A stretch of DNA of 62,424 nucleotides, taken from assembly GCA_964539665.1 (NCBI GenBank), contig CAZIKB010000024.1, forward strand, positions 1-62,424, in the 5' to 3' direction. A program made the position numbers and the translations under genes. Source of the stretch: CAZIKB01 sp964539665. GTDB lineage: Bacteria > Zhuqueibacterota > Zhuqueibacteria > Oceanimicrobiales > Oceanimicrobiaceae. Below the pieces are notes generated by a model. It did not search any database, had not been told where the DNA came from, and saw only the letters and a list, made by a program, of their open reading frames with translations. Below, one piece after another: positions 17,749-25,903 of this stretch. Position 1 is the stretch's first letter, and each line of letters begins with the position of its first letter.

Positions 17749-17950
17749 TATTGCCGGTTTTCTGATTTTTTCCCTTTCTGAGTTTTTTATCTGCAAAATT
17801 CAGTATGTTTAAAATAAACACGGTTAGAGCTCCGGAACCAATAGCAAAAAATAAAAATGGCGGGACACCACTTCCAATCGAACTTGAGTTTGGATTATAC
17901 CCGGTTTTCACACGCAGGATTTTTCCCTTATTTTTCTTATTCTGATCCAT
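17732..17950 (-). CDS. Small membrane peptide B with conserved GYNPNSSSIGS block
   Basis: 72 aa. A lysine-rich start is followed by residues 9-27, GKILRVKTGYNPNSSSIGS, then one hydrophobic segment (~30-50) and a short basic tail. The motif is nearly the same as in the 101-aa peptide. The nucleotide sequence of the GYNPNSSSIG part is also almost the same (about 27 of 29 bases), while the flanks differ strongly. AGAAGG lies upstream of the ATG. It follows the 691-aa TPR gene by 46 nt. No known family is recognised; the best guess is a substrate or anchor peptide of the radical SAM system. Confidence 0.75.
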   Translation of the reverse strand: MDQNKKNKGKILRVKTGYNPNSSSIGSGVPPFLFFAIGSGALTVFILNILNFADKKLRKGKNQKTGNSEKSS

Positions 17951-17996
17951 TATTTCATGACCTTCTGGTTACAATGCAGGCATAATATTGGTTGCC

Positions 17997-20072
17997 CTAC
18001 AATTTAAAAACGACTAAAAAATGCACATATATATAATAAATTGCCAAATAAAAACCACTGATAAAAAAGATTAATCCAGAAACTGTATTTAAAGCAGTAA
18101 GAGTGAATTGATTTGATGTTTGCATATTGCTTTTAATCATTCTAAAAATTTTTTCAACAAAAGAAGTGGCAACAGGCGAACCGAAACTTGCGAACGCTGA
18201 GAACGCCAGCACCATGAAAAGCATTCTTGCTGTTGAAGTAAATTGCTCATGGATTAGCCAGGCGGCAATCAATAGAATTATTGTCAGAAAAATAAATCCA
18301 ATTCCTGACCGCTTAATTTTCTTTATCTCAACTCCCACAGGCTTAAAAAATAATCCTCCAGCAATCCAAATCAGGAAAACTGCCCAGCAACCGATCATTA
18401 TCCTGTCTCGGCGAATATTCCGGTTTGATCGGCTAATCTGACCCTGAATTGATTCAGCCTGAGATGGGTGGGTTTGCAATGCTTCTGCATATATCTGTAA
18501 CGCCTGGTCGTATTGCCCGTTGTCATAGTAAATTTGACCTATCTCAAATAGTGCATCTTTTGCGCCAGGGTACTCAGGGTATTCTTTTTGAAGAAGCCGA
18601 TAGGAGGCAATAGCTTTTTCAGGTAAAATATTTCGATATTGATTAGCCAGCCAAAACCGCATGACCGGCGCCAGCTTACTATCAGGGTAGTCGTTAATTA
18701 TATTTTCGGTTTCTCTGAGCAACTTCTCCAGTTCAGCAGGATTATCTTTTTTTCGCGCTATTTCAGTTTTTTTTATAAATTCAAAACGGGCAAGAGGTTT
18801 GAAATCATAGTCGCTATATTCGTGAATATATTTTATCCGTTGATTTGCAAATGGTGTGAGTACGCTGCGGGGATAAGTTTGAATCAGGCTTTGATACCAG
18901 GAGAGGGCTTCTTCAATCCTAAAGAGTTTCTCATCAAGAATTTCGGCTATTGCAAAATAGGCGTCGTCATTCTGAAAATGATCTTTATGTGTACTAATAA
19001 ATTCTTTATATGCCTGAATACTTTCTTCATACGCGCCTCTATCAGCAAGACGGCGGCATTCTGCACAGGTCATTTCTTTATCTATGAGCGCATGCTTTAG
19101 TGCTACCTCCGAACCTTCATCGATAAAAACTGCGCGTGCGGTCTCAACATCGATTTCAAATCGAATAATTCCGGCGTTCATATCGGCATCCATACCCGGC
19201 ATGGTCATAAAGGTCACATTTTCAAGGACCATCGAAGAATGCTCTCCACCGACCATTGCGACAAAATCTACTTTTCCCCTGGGATTGTATTTATTATAGT
19301 CCTGGACAATTTCATACAAATGGCTGTTTTTTATTTTACCAGCGAGATTTTTATCAACCATGAGCCTGATATCAAGCGCCTTTTCAGTAGTCAGAATCCC
19401 ACGAACATTTGCAGATTTCCCGCTGAATTCATCAGCAACAAATTCAAGCGCTGCTAATTCGTGAATAATCATCAACCTTAAACCGCCCCAATCCAGATTC
19501 CAAAACCCGTTCGGGCTCATCCGGGGCGCCGCATTTATCGTACTGAGATAATTTGAATTCACACCTGTTAAATTAAAAACAGGTACAAACGGCCTTACAT
19601 TCGTAAACGGGTCATGTGTACCTGCAAAAGTGTCGTTCAGAGAGAAAATAAACGCCGGCATTTCTGAACGTACCAGGGAACTGATTTGCCTGGAAACATC
19701 GCCCCAGGTCATTAAAAAGGAAAAAGGCGTAACTGTTGAGGGTTGGGTCTGGAACTGAAATTGAGTCTGAGACTCCCCGATCCAGTAATTATAAACAGCA
19801 GCGGGGGCCAGACCCCGGATAACAACCTCATGTTTTTGGGAAAGTCCGATAGCCTCGGTCGCTGAAAAAGATTCCGTACCTGATAATGGTTGATAATGAA
19901 CCCGGCCTCTGTATGGATTATCGCTAATCCAGGCGACGGTTACTTCTGAGCCGGTCACATTTAGTAATTCAGGCTCGATATTATCGTAGGTTATTTTTGA
20001 GAAATTATATATATACAGGATTCCCACTGCAACGACCGCTATTAATGTGCAAACAATAATTGTCTTTTTCAT
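17997..20072 (-). CDS. Membrane protein with degenerate phosphoesterase-like domain and TPRs, first gene of the operon
   Basis: 691 aa. An N-terminal membrane segment (~4-23); an Fn3-like purple-acid-phosphatase N domain (~30-110); and a domain (~115-335) whose layout follows a metallophosphoesterase, including WNLDWGGLRLMI matching FEWGGVQFFAL in the CcdA fusion. Its metal motifs are lost: WGDV, SLNDTF, LTGVNSN and GGEHSS replace GDxx, GDxxD, GNHD and GHxH. A CxxC (MTCAECRRLA, ~340) precedes four to five TPR-like units (~350-550) and three C-terminal membrane segments. It is probably a non-catalytic binding protein. The gene heads the operon, with a 627-bp divergent intergenic region upstream. 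Confidence 0.7.
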   Translation of the reverse strand: MKKTIIVCTLIAVVAVGILYIYNFSKITYDNIEPELLNVTGSEVTVAWISDNPYRGRVHYQPLSGTESFSATEAIGLSQKHEVVIRGLAPAAVYNYWIGESQTQFQFQTQPSTVTPFSFLMTWGDVSRQISSLVRSEMPAFIFSLNDTFAGTHDPFTNVRPFVPVFNLTGVNSNYLSTINAAPRMSPNGFWNLDWGGLRLMIIHELAALEFVADEFSGKSANVRGILTTEKALDIRLMVDKNLAGKIKNSHLYEIVQDYNKYNPRGKVDFVAMVGGEHSSMVLENVTFMTMPGMDADMNAGIIRFEIDVETARAVFIDEGSEVALKHALIDKEMTCAECRRLADRGAYEESIQAYKEFISTHKDHFQNDDAYFAIAEILDEKLFRIEEALSWYQSLIQTYPRSVLTPFANQRIKYIHEYSDYDFKPLARFEFIKKTEIARKKDNPAELEKLLRETENIINDYPDSKLAPVMRFWLANQYRNILPEKAIASYRLLQKEYPEYPGAKDALFEIGQIYYDNGQYDQALQIYAEALQTHPSQAESIQGQISRSNRNIRRDRIMIGCWAVFLIWIAGGLFFKPVGVEIKKIKRSGIGFIFLTIILLIAAWLIHEQFTSTARMLFMVLAFSAFASFGSPVATSFVEKIFRMIKSNMQTSNQFTLTALNTVSGLIFFISGFYLAIYYIYVHFLVVFKL

Positions 20073-20699
20073 TATTACTCCATTAATGAAATAATCTCAG
20101 AATGTACAGCTCGATAAAACCGCGAATATGAATTATCAACTTGAGAATAATGAGTGAATATAAATGGTACTTAAAACTATGCTGAATGCTGGTAACATGC
20201 ATCTAACACCCAGCAACGAGAATCCTGCATCATTCAATTATATCGGCACGTCCCCACCTTTTTCCTGCAAAAAAAACAAATATTCTATGAACCATCAGTA
20301 TATAATTATAACAAAAAAAATCAATAATGCAATACAATATTGATGCATTTTAGAAAATCAGCCATCATAAGCAGACATTCAAATTCATACAACTGTCTGG
20401 TTAGTATTTAAGTTTGCTTCAATCATCATTAAGACTGTAGAACCTGCAAAAAATAAATAATGAGTACTTATTTCCAGCCTGAGACAGAGAATTTCAGGTT
20501 AAGCAACGGTTGGGGGTTGCATTCGTTAAAATATTGTCTTATCTTACTTAAACAAGATGTCTCTGTAAAATCATTCCACCAAATTTTGAAAGAAAAGGAG
20601 CTGCCAATTTACAGCTCATTGCCAAACAACTAATCAAAAATTGATTTCAGGATATGGCACAATCTAAAGTACAAATGACTACCTGAAAAGGAGGAGCAA
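20073..20699. promoter_or_regulatory. Divergent intergenic region upstream of the radical SAM operon and the M24 gene
   Basis: 627 bp between two divergently oriented genes, AT-rich, without a credible open frame. It must hold the promoters for both directions, but I cannot point to convincing -10/-35 elements. AAGGAGG at 20689-20695 is the ribosome binding site of the M24 gene. Confidence 0.4.
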
Positions 20700-21971
20700 A
20701 TGTCAATAAACAGAAGAGAATTCATTCGATTATCCGCAAGCGCTGCCGGCGCCACCACCCTGGCGACCACCCTGGGCTGTAATCCAAACCAATCATCAAA
20801 ATCAGATATAATTAGTGCTCTAAAGCCAATGACTGACGACATCAAGCCTATCACCGTTGATGAACGAAGAGGTCGTATTGAGAAGGCGCGAAAGCTAATG
20901 GTAGAAAACGGCATAAATGCAATTTATCTCGAAGCGGGCACGAGTCTTTTCTATTATTGTGGCATTCGCTGGCGGCCCAGCGAACGTATGTTAGCAGCCG
21001 TTATACCAGCAAAGGGTGAAATTGCCTACGTTTGTCCGGGATTCGAAGAAGAAAGACTGCGTGAACTTATCCTCTTTGGTGACGATGTCCGGGTTTGGCA
21101 GGAACATGAAAGTCCGTATAAACGAGTCGCTGAGATTCTCAAGGATCGCGGTATTCGTACAGGAACAGTAGGCATGGAGGAGCGAGTACGCTTTTTCCTG
21201 TTCGATGGCATTCGAAAGAAAGCTCCGCGCCTGAGCTATGTAAGCGCCGATCCAGTTACCATCTCCTGCCGTTCAATAAAATCTTCGGCTGAAATTGCCC
21301 TGATGCAGCGTGCAATGGATATTACAATCGAGGCGTACAAAGTGTCTGTCACTTTACTAAATGAGGGCATGTCGCAGTCTGAGTTCTCTGCAAATAGCCG
21401 GGCTGCTCACTCAGCTTTAGGTGTTTCAGGTGGAATTGGCTGCCAATTCGGAAAGAACACAGCCTTTCCGCATGGCAGCAAAGAGCTTACTTATCTCAAA
21501 GATGGAGATGTTGTTTTGATGGATGGCGGGTGCAGTGTCGATGGCTATCGTTCTGACATTAGCCGAACCATTGTATTTGGCAAGCCTACCCAGCGTCAGC
21601 GTGACGTCTGGAATCTGGAAAAGGAGGCACAGGCTGCAGCATTTGCCGCGGCTAAGGTCGGGGCGCCGTGTGAAGATGTCGACGCCGCGGCTCGCAAAGT
21701 GATAACCGACGCCGGATTCGGTCCCGGTTACAAAGTGCCCGGCCTGGCGCATCGTACCGGACACGGCATTGGCCTGGATGGACATGAATGGATTAACCTG
21801 GTTAAGGGCAACAAAACACCGATTGCACCCGGAATGTGCTTCAGCAACGAGCCGATGATTGCCATCTACGGCGAATTCGGTGTTCGACTTGAAGACTGTA
21901 TGTATATTACCGAAGACGGGCCCAGGTTTTTTACACAGCCAAGTCCGGCAATTGATCAGCCTTTTGCATAG
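20700..21971 (+). CDS. M24 family Xaa-Pro aminopeptidase-like protein with Tat/lipoprotein signal
   Basis: 423 aa. The start MSINRREFIRLSASAAGATT has the twin-arginine pattern and is followed by TLGC, a lipobox-like cysteine at ~27, so export by Tat and lipidation are likely. The creatinase-like N domain runs to ~185 and the pita-bread M24 domain follows. The metal ligands are in LMDGGCSVDGYRSDISRT (two Asp), RTGHGIGLDGHE (His), SNEPMI (Glu) and VRLEDCM (Glu); all five are present. It would remove N-terminal residues next to proline outside the cytoplasm. It is monocistronic as far as can be seen. Confidence 0.9.
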   Translation: MSINRREFIRLSASAAGATTLATTLGCNPNQSSKSDIISALKPMTDDIKPITVDERRGRIEKARKLMVENGINAIYLEAGTSLFYYCGIRWRPSERMLAAVIPAKGEIAYVCPGFEEERLRELILFGDDVRVWQEHESPYKRVAEILKDRGIRTGTVGMEERVRFFLFDGIRKKAPRLSYVSADPVTISCRSIKSSAEIALMQRAMDITIEAYKVSVTLLNEGMSQSEFSANSRAAHSALGVSGGIGCQFGKNTAFPHGSKELTYLKDGDVVLMDGGCSVDGYRSDISRTIVFGKPTQRQRDVWNLEKEAQAAAFAAAKVGAPCEDVDAAARKVITDAGFGPGYKVPGLAHRTGHGIGLDGHEWINLVKGNKTPIAPGMCFSNEPMIAIYGEFGVRLEDCMYITEDGPRFFTQPSPAIDQPFA

Positions 21972-22196
21972 TTATTAGTCTTTGATAAGTAAAAACAGGT
22001 AGAGTCAGGAAGTACTCCCCAGGACGGACTTGTTACATAATCTTCAATTTATTGCTTGACTTAAGTGAAATTTTAAAGTATTTTTATATATCAGAAGCAA
22101 GCTGAAAAGTATAGACTACAATGCTTGTTTAATCAATTCGCTACCAAGTCCGGTATATTTTAAGAGTTAATTGTTCGTTAACTCAAGCATTTGAAA

Positions 22197-22724
22197 ATGA
22201 ATAAAAACCTGCTTTCAACAATTTCGATAGCACTAATTTTTTCGCTCACTTTAGTTTTTGCCTGCGAGAATTCAAAAAGATATGAGGAAAGTCATCCAAT
22301 CCAGGGTGTTTGGCAAATTTCCGAAATCACCTGGGAGAGAACAGATAACATATCTGTAAATACAAAACCTCAGCCCAGCCTTTATATGTTCACAAAAAAG
22401 TATTACAGCACCGTTTGGATACCTACTGATGAACCAAGACAGCTTTTTTCAAAGGCATTTGAACCAACAACCGAAGAACTTCGAGATGCATTTAATTCAA
22501 TTGTTGTTAATACGGGAACCTACATAATTACAGATTCGATATTAACAATCAAACCTGTAGTTGCAAGAATGCCGGGTTTTGCAGGAGGTTATGCGAGATA
22601 TGAATATAAAATTAAGAATGATACCCTCCAGCTTGTGATGGTCGATGAATACTCAAAAGATGGGATTCAGGCACCCTGGATTTCGAATTTGAGATTTCCA
22701 TTGAAATTATATCGAGTGGAATAA
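22197..22724 (+). CDS. Lipocalin-like lipoprotein
   Basis: 175 aa from ATG 22197 (a TTG two codons earlier is less likely). The signal ends in the lipobox LVFAC with cysteine ~23. The mature part opens HPIQGVWQISEITWER and alternates beta strands up to the final LRFPLKLYRVE, the usual look of lipocalin-like domains found in Bacteroidota-type lipoproteins. No ligand can be inferred. It precedes the alpha/beta hydrolase lipoprotein gene by about 50 nt and may share its transcript. Confidence 0.65.
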   Translation: MNKNLLSTISIALIFSLTLVFACENSKRYEESHPIQGVWQISEITWERTDNISVNTKPQPSLYMFTKKYYSTVWIPTDEPRQLFSKAFEPTTEELRDAFNSIVVNTGTYIITDSILTIKPVVARMPGFAGGYARYEYKIKNDTLQLVMVDEYSKDGIQAPWISNLRFPLKLYRVE

Positions 22725-22777
22725 ATTGATTATGACTGGGCCGAAGAATGGGGATGCCAATAAATGAAAGGAGCGAA

Positions 22778-23764
22778 ATGAAAAAAACATTTCTAATCTT
22801 TTTCGGAATTCTTTTTTTAGTTAATTTAGACTGTTCCCAACAACAATCTTATTCTGTTAGTGAAGGCTTGATTACAACCAAAGATGGAATCCAGCTATAT
22901 TATCAAAAAGTTGGTGTAGGACCAGAAGTAGTCATTATTCCGGGTGGCATGTATTTATCCTATGAATTCGAGCGCTTAGTTACTAAAGACCGGACACTTG
23001 TTTTTTATGATCAGCGCAGTCGTGGTCGCTCAGACGCAATAAATGATAAGTCGAAGCTTGGTATTGAATATGAATTATCTGATTTGGAGTCAATACGGAC
23101 ATATTTTGGATTTCAGAGTGTTTCTTTAATTGGCTGGTCTTACTCTGGTGCAGTTGTCGCTTTATACGCAATAGAGCATCCGGATGCGGTAAAACGGATT
23201 ATTCAAATTGGACCTTTGCCTCCCAGAAGAGAAGCCTATTTTAATCAATTAACTTTAACGTTATCATCACGCCGAGATAGTAGTGAATTAGCTTTACTTG
23301 AAGATATTTCCAAGAAATTCAAGGAAACTGGTAATCTTCAAGAATACATACGAGACTACTATGAACTGGCACATAAGGCCTTAAAATACGATCCTGAAAA
23401 GGAAGAACGGTTTCGAAAAGATTTTTATACGTTGGAGAATGAGAGGCCAGATAGGATATGGAATGTAGTTATTCCGTCTATTATTGAATCTTTTGGAAAT
23501 TGGGACTTTCGAAAAGAATTAAGCAATATCACGATTCCGGTCTTAACTGTGCATGGAGACTATGATGCAATACCATTAGATTCTGCCAGAGAGTGGTCTT
23601 CAATATTGCCCAATAGCCGTTTGCTAATAGTACAAAATGCAGGTCATCTCCCCTGGTTTGAAAGACCTGATATGATTTTTCAGGCATTAGATACTTTCCT
23701 GGGTGGTAACTGGCCAGAAAATGCAGAAGATCTGCAGAAAACAAATTACAGGGTGAATAACTAG
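22778..23764 (+). CDS. Alpha/beta hydrolase lipoprotein (proline iminopeptidase-like)
   Basis: 328 aa from ATG 22778, preceded by GGAG. The signal ends with LVNLDC, a likely lipidation site. The nucleophile elbow is SLIGWSYSGAVVALY (GxSxG), the acid is in VHGDYDAIPL and the histidine in QNAGHLPWFE; YDQRSRGRSD is the usual oxyanion-side segment. The closest named families are proline iminopeptidases and haloperoxidase-like hydrolases, so the substrate is open. A clear terminator follows at 23771. Confidence 0.85.
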   Translation: MKKTFLIFFGILFLVNLDCSQQQSYSVSEGLITTKDGIQLYYQKVGVGPEVVIIPGGMYLSYEFERLVTKDRTLVFYDQRSRGRSDAINDKSKLGIEYELSDLESIRTYFGFQSVSLIGWSYSGAVVALYAIEHPDAVKRIIQIGPLPPRREAYFNQLTLTLSSRRDSSELALLEDISKKFKETGNLQEYIRDYYELAHKALKYDPEKEERFRKDFYTLENERPDRIWNVVIPSIIESFGNWDFRKELSNITIPVLTVHGDYDAIPLDSAREWSSILPNSRLLIVQNAGHLPWFERPDMIFQALDTFLGGNWPENAEDLQKTNYRVNN

Positions 23765-23770
23765 CAAATT

Positions 23771-23797
23771 CACCCGACAGCGGACGGGTGCTGTTTT
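23771..23797 (+). terminator. Rho-independent terminator after the hydrolase gene
   Basis: Stem CACCCG (23771-23776) pairs with CGGGTG (23785-23790), loop of 8 nt, followed by CTGTTTTT. Confidence 0.75.
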
Positions 23798-23988
23798 TCG
23801 GTTTTCAGCATTTTTGAAGTTTACTTGCGTCACTTTAAGTAATGTTAGTTTTATCGTTGCGGGTAATTTGTAGCTTTTACATTCATTCAAAATCTAATAG
23901 TCGTTCCAGCTTATCCATCAGTTTTTAATAGGTTCGCTATTTCTAAAGATGTAAATATTCAGATTGACAAATTTATGGAAAGAACAAT

Positions 23989-24300
23989 ATGAGCCCGTAT
24001 AAAGTAAAATTCGAAACCATACCCTGGGAAGTGCCAATGGAAGGTCTGCGTTTCAAGGCTCATAAACAGGGCCTAAGACAATTGCGATTAGTTGAATACA
24101 CCCCGAAAATGCAGCCGCATTGGTGTGAGAAAGGACACACAGGATGCGTGCTGGACGGTCAGTTCGAAATAAGGTTCGCAGGGGAAGTGCAGATTTTCAA
24201 TCCTGGTGACGGAATTTTTATACCTTCAGGAGAAGAACACAAGCACATGGGCAAGGCTCTGACTGATGTAGTGAAAGTAATCTTTGTCGAAGACGTCTGA
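23989..24300 (+). CDS. Cupin domain protein
   Basis: 103 aa, a single small beta-barrel. Cupin motif 1 is seen around PHWCEKGHTGCVLDGQFEIR and motif 2 around FNPGDGIFIPSGEEHKH. Histidines and a glutamate for a metal site are present, so it may bind metal. No partner identifies the ligand. It is 47 nt upstream of the acyl-activating enzyme gene and probably co-transcribed. Confidence 0.8.
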   Translation: MSPYKVKFETIPWEVPMEGLRFKAHKQGLRQLRLVEYTPKMQPHWCEKGHTGCVLDGQFEIRFAGEVQIFNPGDGIFIPSGEEHKHMGKALTDVVKVIFVEDV

Positions 24301-24347
24301 TAAGACTGTTTAAAACATGTAAAAAAAATCATGAACGGAGGTAGGAA

Positions 24348-25886
24348 ATGCTCTTACATCAACAATTTGTCCGTATTGCAAAAAAATATGGCAATAAACT
24401 GGCTTTCATCGACCGAACCTCAAACAAAAAAATTACATACTCAAGAGCGCTCATCGCTTCTTTATTACTTGCTAATAAATTCAGGAAATATGATGACGGA
24501 TTCATAGGAATCATGCTCCCAACCACAGCAGGGGCCGCACTCGCTACCCTCGGCGCTTTGATGAGCGGCCGAACACCCGTGATGATTAATTACTCAACCG
24601 GGGCGAAAGAGAATGCAGAGTATGCTCAGCAAAAATGTAATTTCGAGACTATCATCACCTCAAGAGCATTTCTCGATAAGATTCAATGCCGCAATATTAA
24701 GGGCATGGTCTTTGTCGAGGATATATTGGCGGAAGTCACGGGTATCAGTAAACTGCTGGCTGCCATAAAATCAAAATTACCAACTGGTCTTCTCCTTAAA
24801 TTCATACATTCAGGAAAAGAAAATGATGACGTTGTCATCCTGTTTACCAGCGGCAGCGAAAAAGAGCCCAAAGCAGTTCAACTTTCACATCGAAATGTTG
24901 CTTCAAATATACAAAGTTTTTCAGAAGCCTTTGGACTCTCTGATAAAGATCGTATGCTCGCGATCCTCCCGTACTTTCATGTATTTGGTCTTACCACAAA
25001 TCTGTGGACCCCTCTATACCACGGCATGACGCTGGTGACCTATGCAAATCCATTAGAATTCAAAATCATCTCTTCTATAATAAGTAAAGAGAAACCAACC
25101 ATGATGGTTGGCACGCCCTTCTTTTTCTGGGGATACCTGAGAAAGTCAAAGCCAGGAGACTTTGAAAGTATCCGGATTGCCGTGACTGGTGCAGATAAAT
25201 GTCCAGATGCACTGCGTGAGGGCTATCTTGAAAAACACAATGTAGTGCTCTTTGAAGGATATGGCGCCACCGAAACATCACCAGTTATATCTACAAACGT
25301 GCTGGATTATAATAAACCTGGCAGCGTTGGCAAGCCGCTGCCTGTTATGAAAGTGCGGATTGAGAATTACGAGACCGGTGAAGAATGCCCGGTTGGCGAA
25401 ACCGGCAAAATTCTGGTTAAAGGCGAATGTGTAATGAAAGGATATTTTGACGACCTCGAAGAAACCTCTGTGCGCATCAAATCGGGCTGGTATGATACTG
25501 GAGACATGGGCTACCTCGACGTAGACGGCTATCTCTGGCATGCAGGTCGGCTTAAGCGATTTGTTAAGATTGGCGGCGAGATGGTTTCATTGGTACGGGT
25601 AGAGGATGTGCTTGGAAAATTACTGCCTGATGACGTCTCCTGTTGTATTGTGGAAATTCCGGACGCCATAAAGGGCGCTCAGATAGTCGCGGCGGTAACT
25701 CGCCAAATAAATGAGAAACCCGTGTTGAAGAAAATGACCAAGCATCTACCCAATCTCGCTCTGCCAAAACGTTTTATTGTTATTGATGAATTACCCAAGA
25801 TGGGAAGCGGTAAAATAGATTTCCGCTCGACTACAGAAATAGTTCGCAATTATATACACGATGGCAGTTTAGCCACGATGCACTAA
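24348..25886 (+). CDS. AMP-forming acyl-CoA/acyl-ACP synthetase (Aas C-terminal-like)
   Basis: 512 aa of the ANL superfamily. The P-loop-like motif VILFTSGSEKEPKAVQLSHR lies at ~162, YGATETSP at ~306, the YDTGDMGYLDVDGYLWHAGR hinge at ~383 and the acyl-adenylation lysine in MGSGKID at ~488. Spacing and the LPYFHVFG segment resemble the synthetase half of Aas (2-acyl-glycerophosphoethanolamine acyltransferase/acyl-ACP synthetase) without its acyltransferase part. It likely activates a fatty acid. GGAGG precedes the ATG by 8 bases. The next gene, a phosphoesterase lipoprotein, follows after 17 nt. Confidence 0.85.
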   Translation: MLLHQQFVRIAKKYGNKLAFIDRTSNKKITYSRALIASLLLANKFRKYDDGFIGIMLPTTAGAALATLGALMSGRTPVMINYSTGAKENAEYAQQKCNFETIITSRAFLDKIQCRNIKGMVFVEDILAEVTGISKLLAAIKSKLPTGLLLKFIHSGKENDDVVILFTSGSEKEPKAVQLSHRNVASNIQSFSEAFGLSDKDRMLAILPYFHVFGLTTNLWTPLYHGMTLVTYANPLEFKIISSIISKEKPTMMVGTPFFFWGYLRKSKPGDFESIRIAVTGADKCPDALREGYLEKHNVVLFEGYGATETSPVISTNVLDYNKPGSVGKPLPVMKVRIENYETGEECPVGETGKILVKGECVMKGYFDDLEETSVRIKSGWYDTGDMGYLDVDGYLWHAGRLKRFVKIGGEMVSLVRVEDVLGKLLPDDVSCCIVEIPDAIKGAQIVAAVTRQINEKPVLKKMTKHLPNLALPKRFIVIDELPKMGSGKIDFRSTTEIVRNYIHDGSLATMH

Positions 25887-25903
25887 AATGATGAGGTCAG
25901 AAA

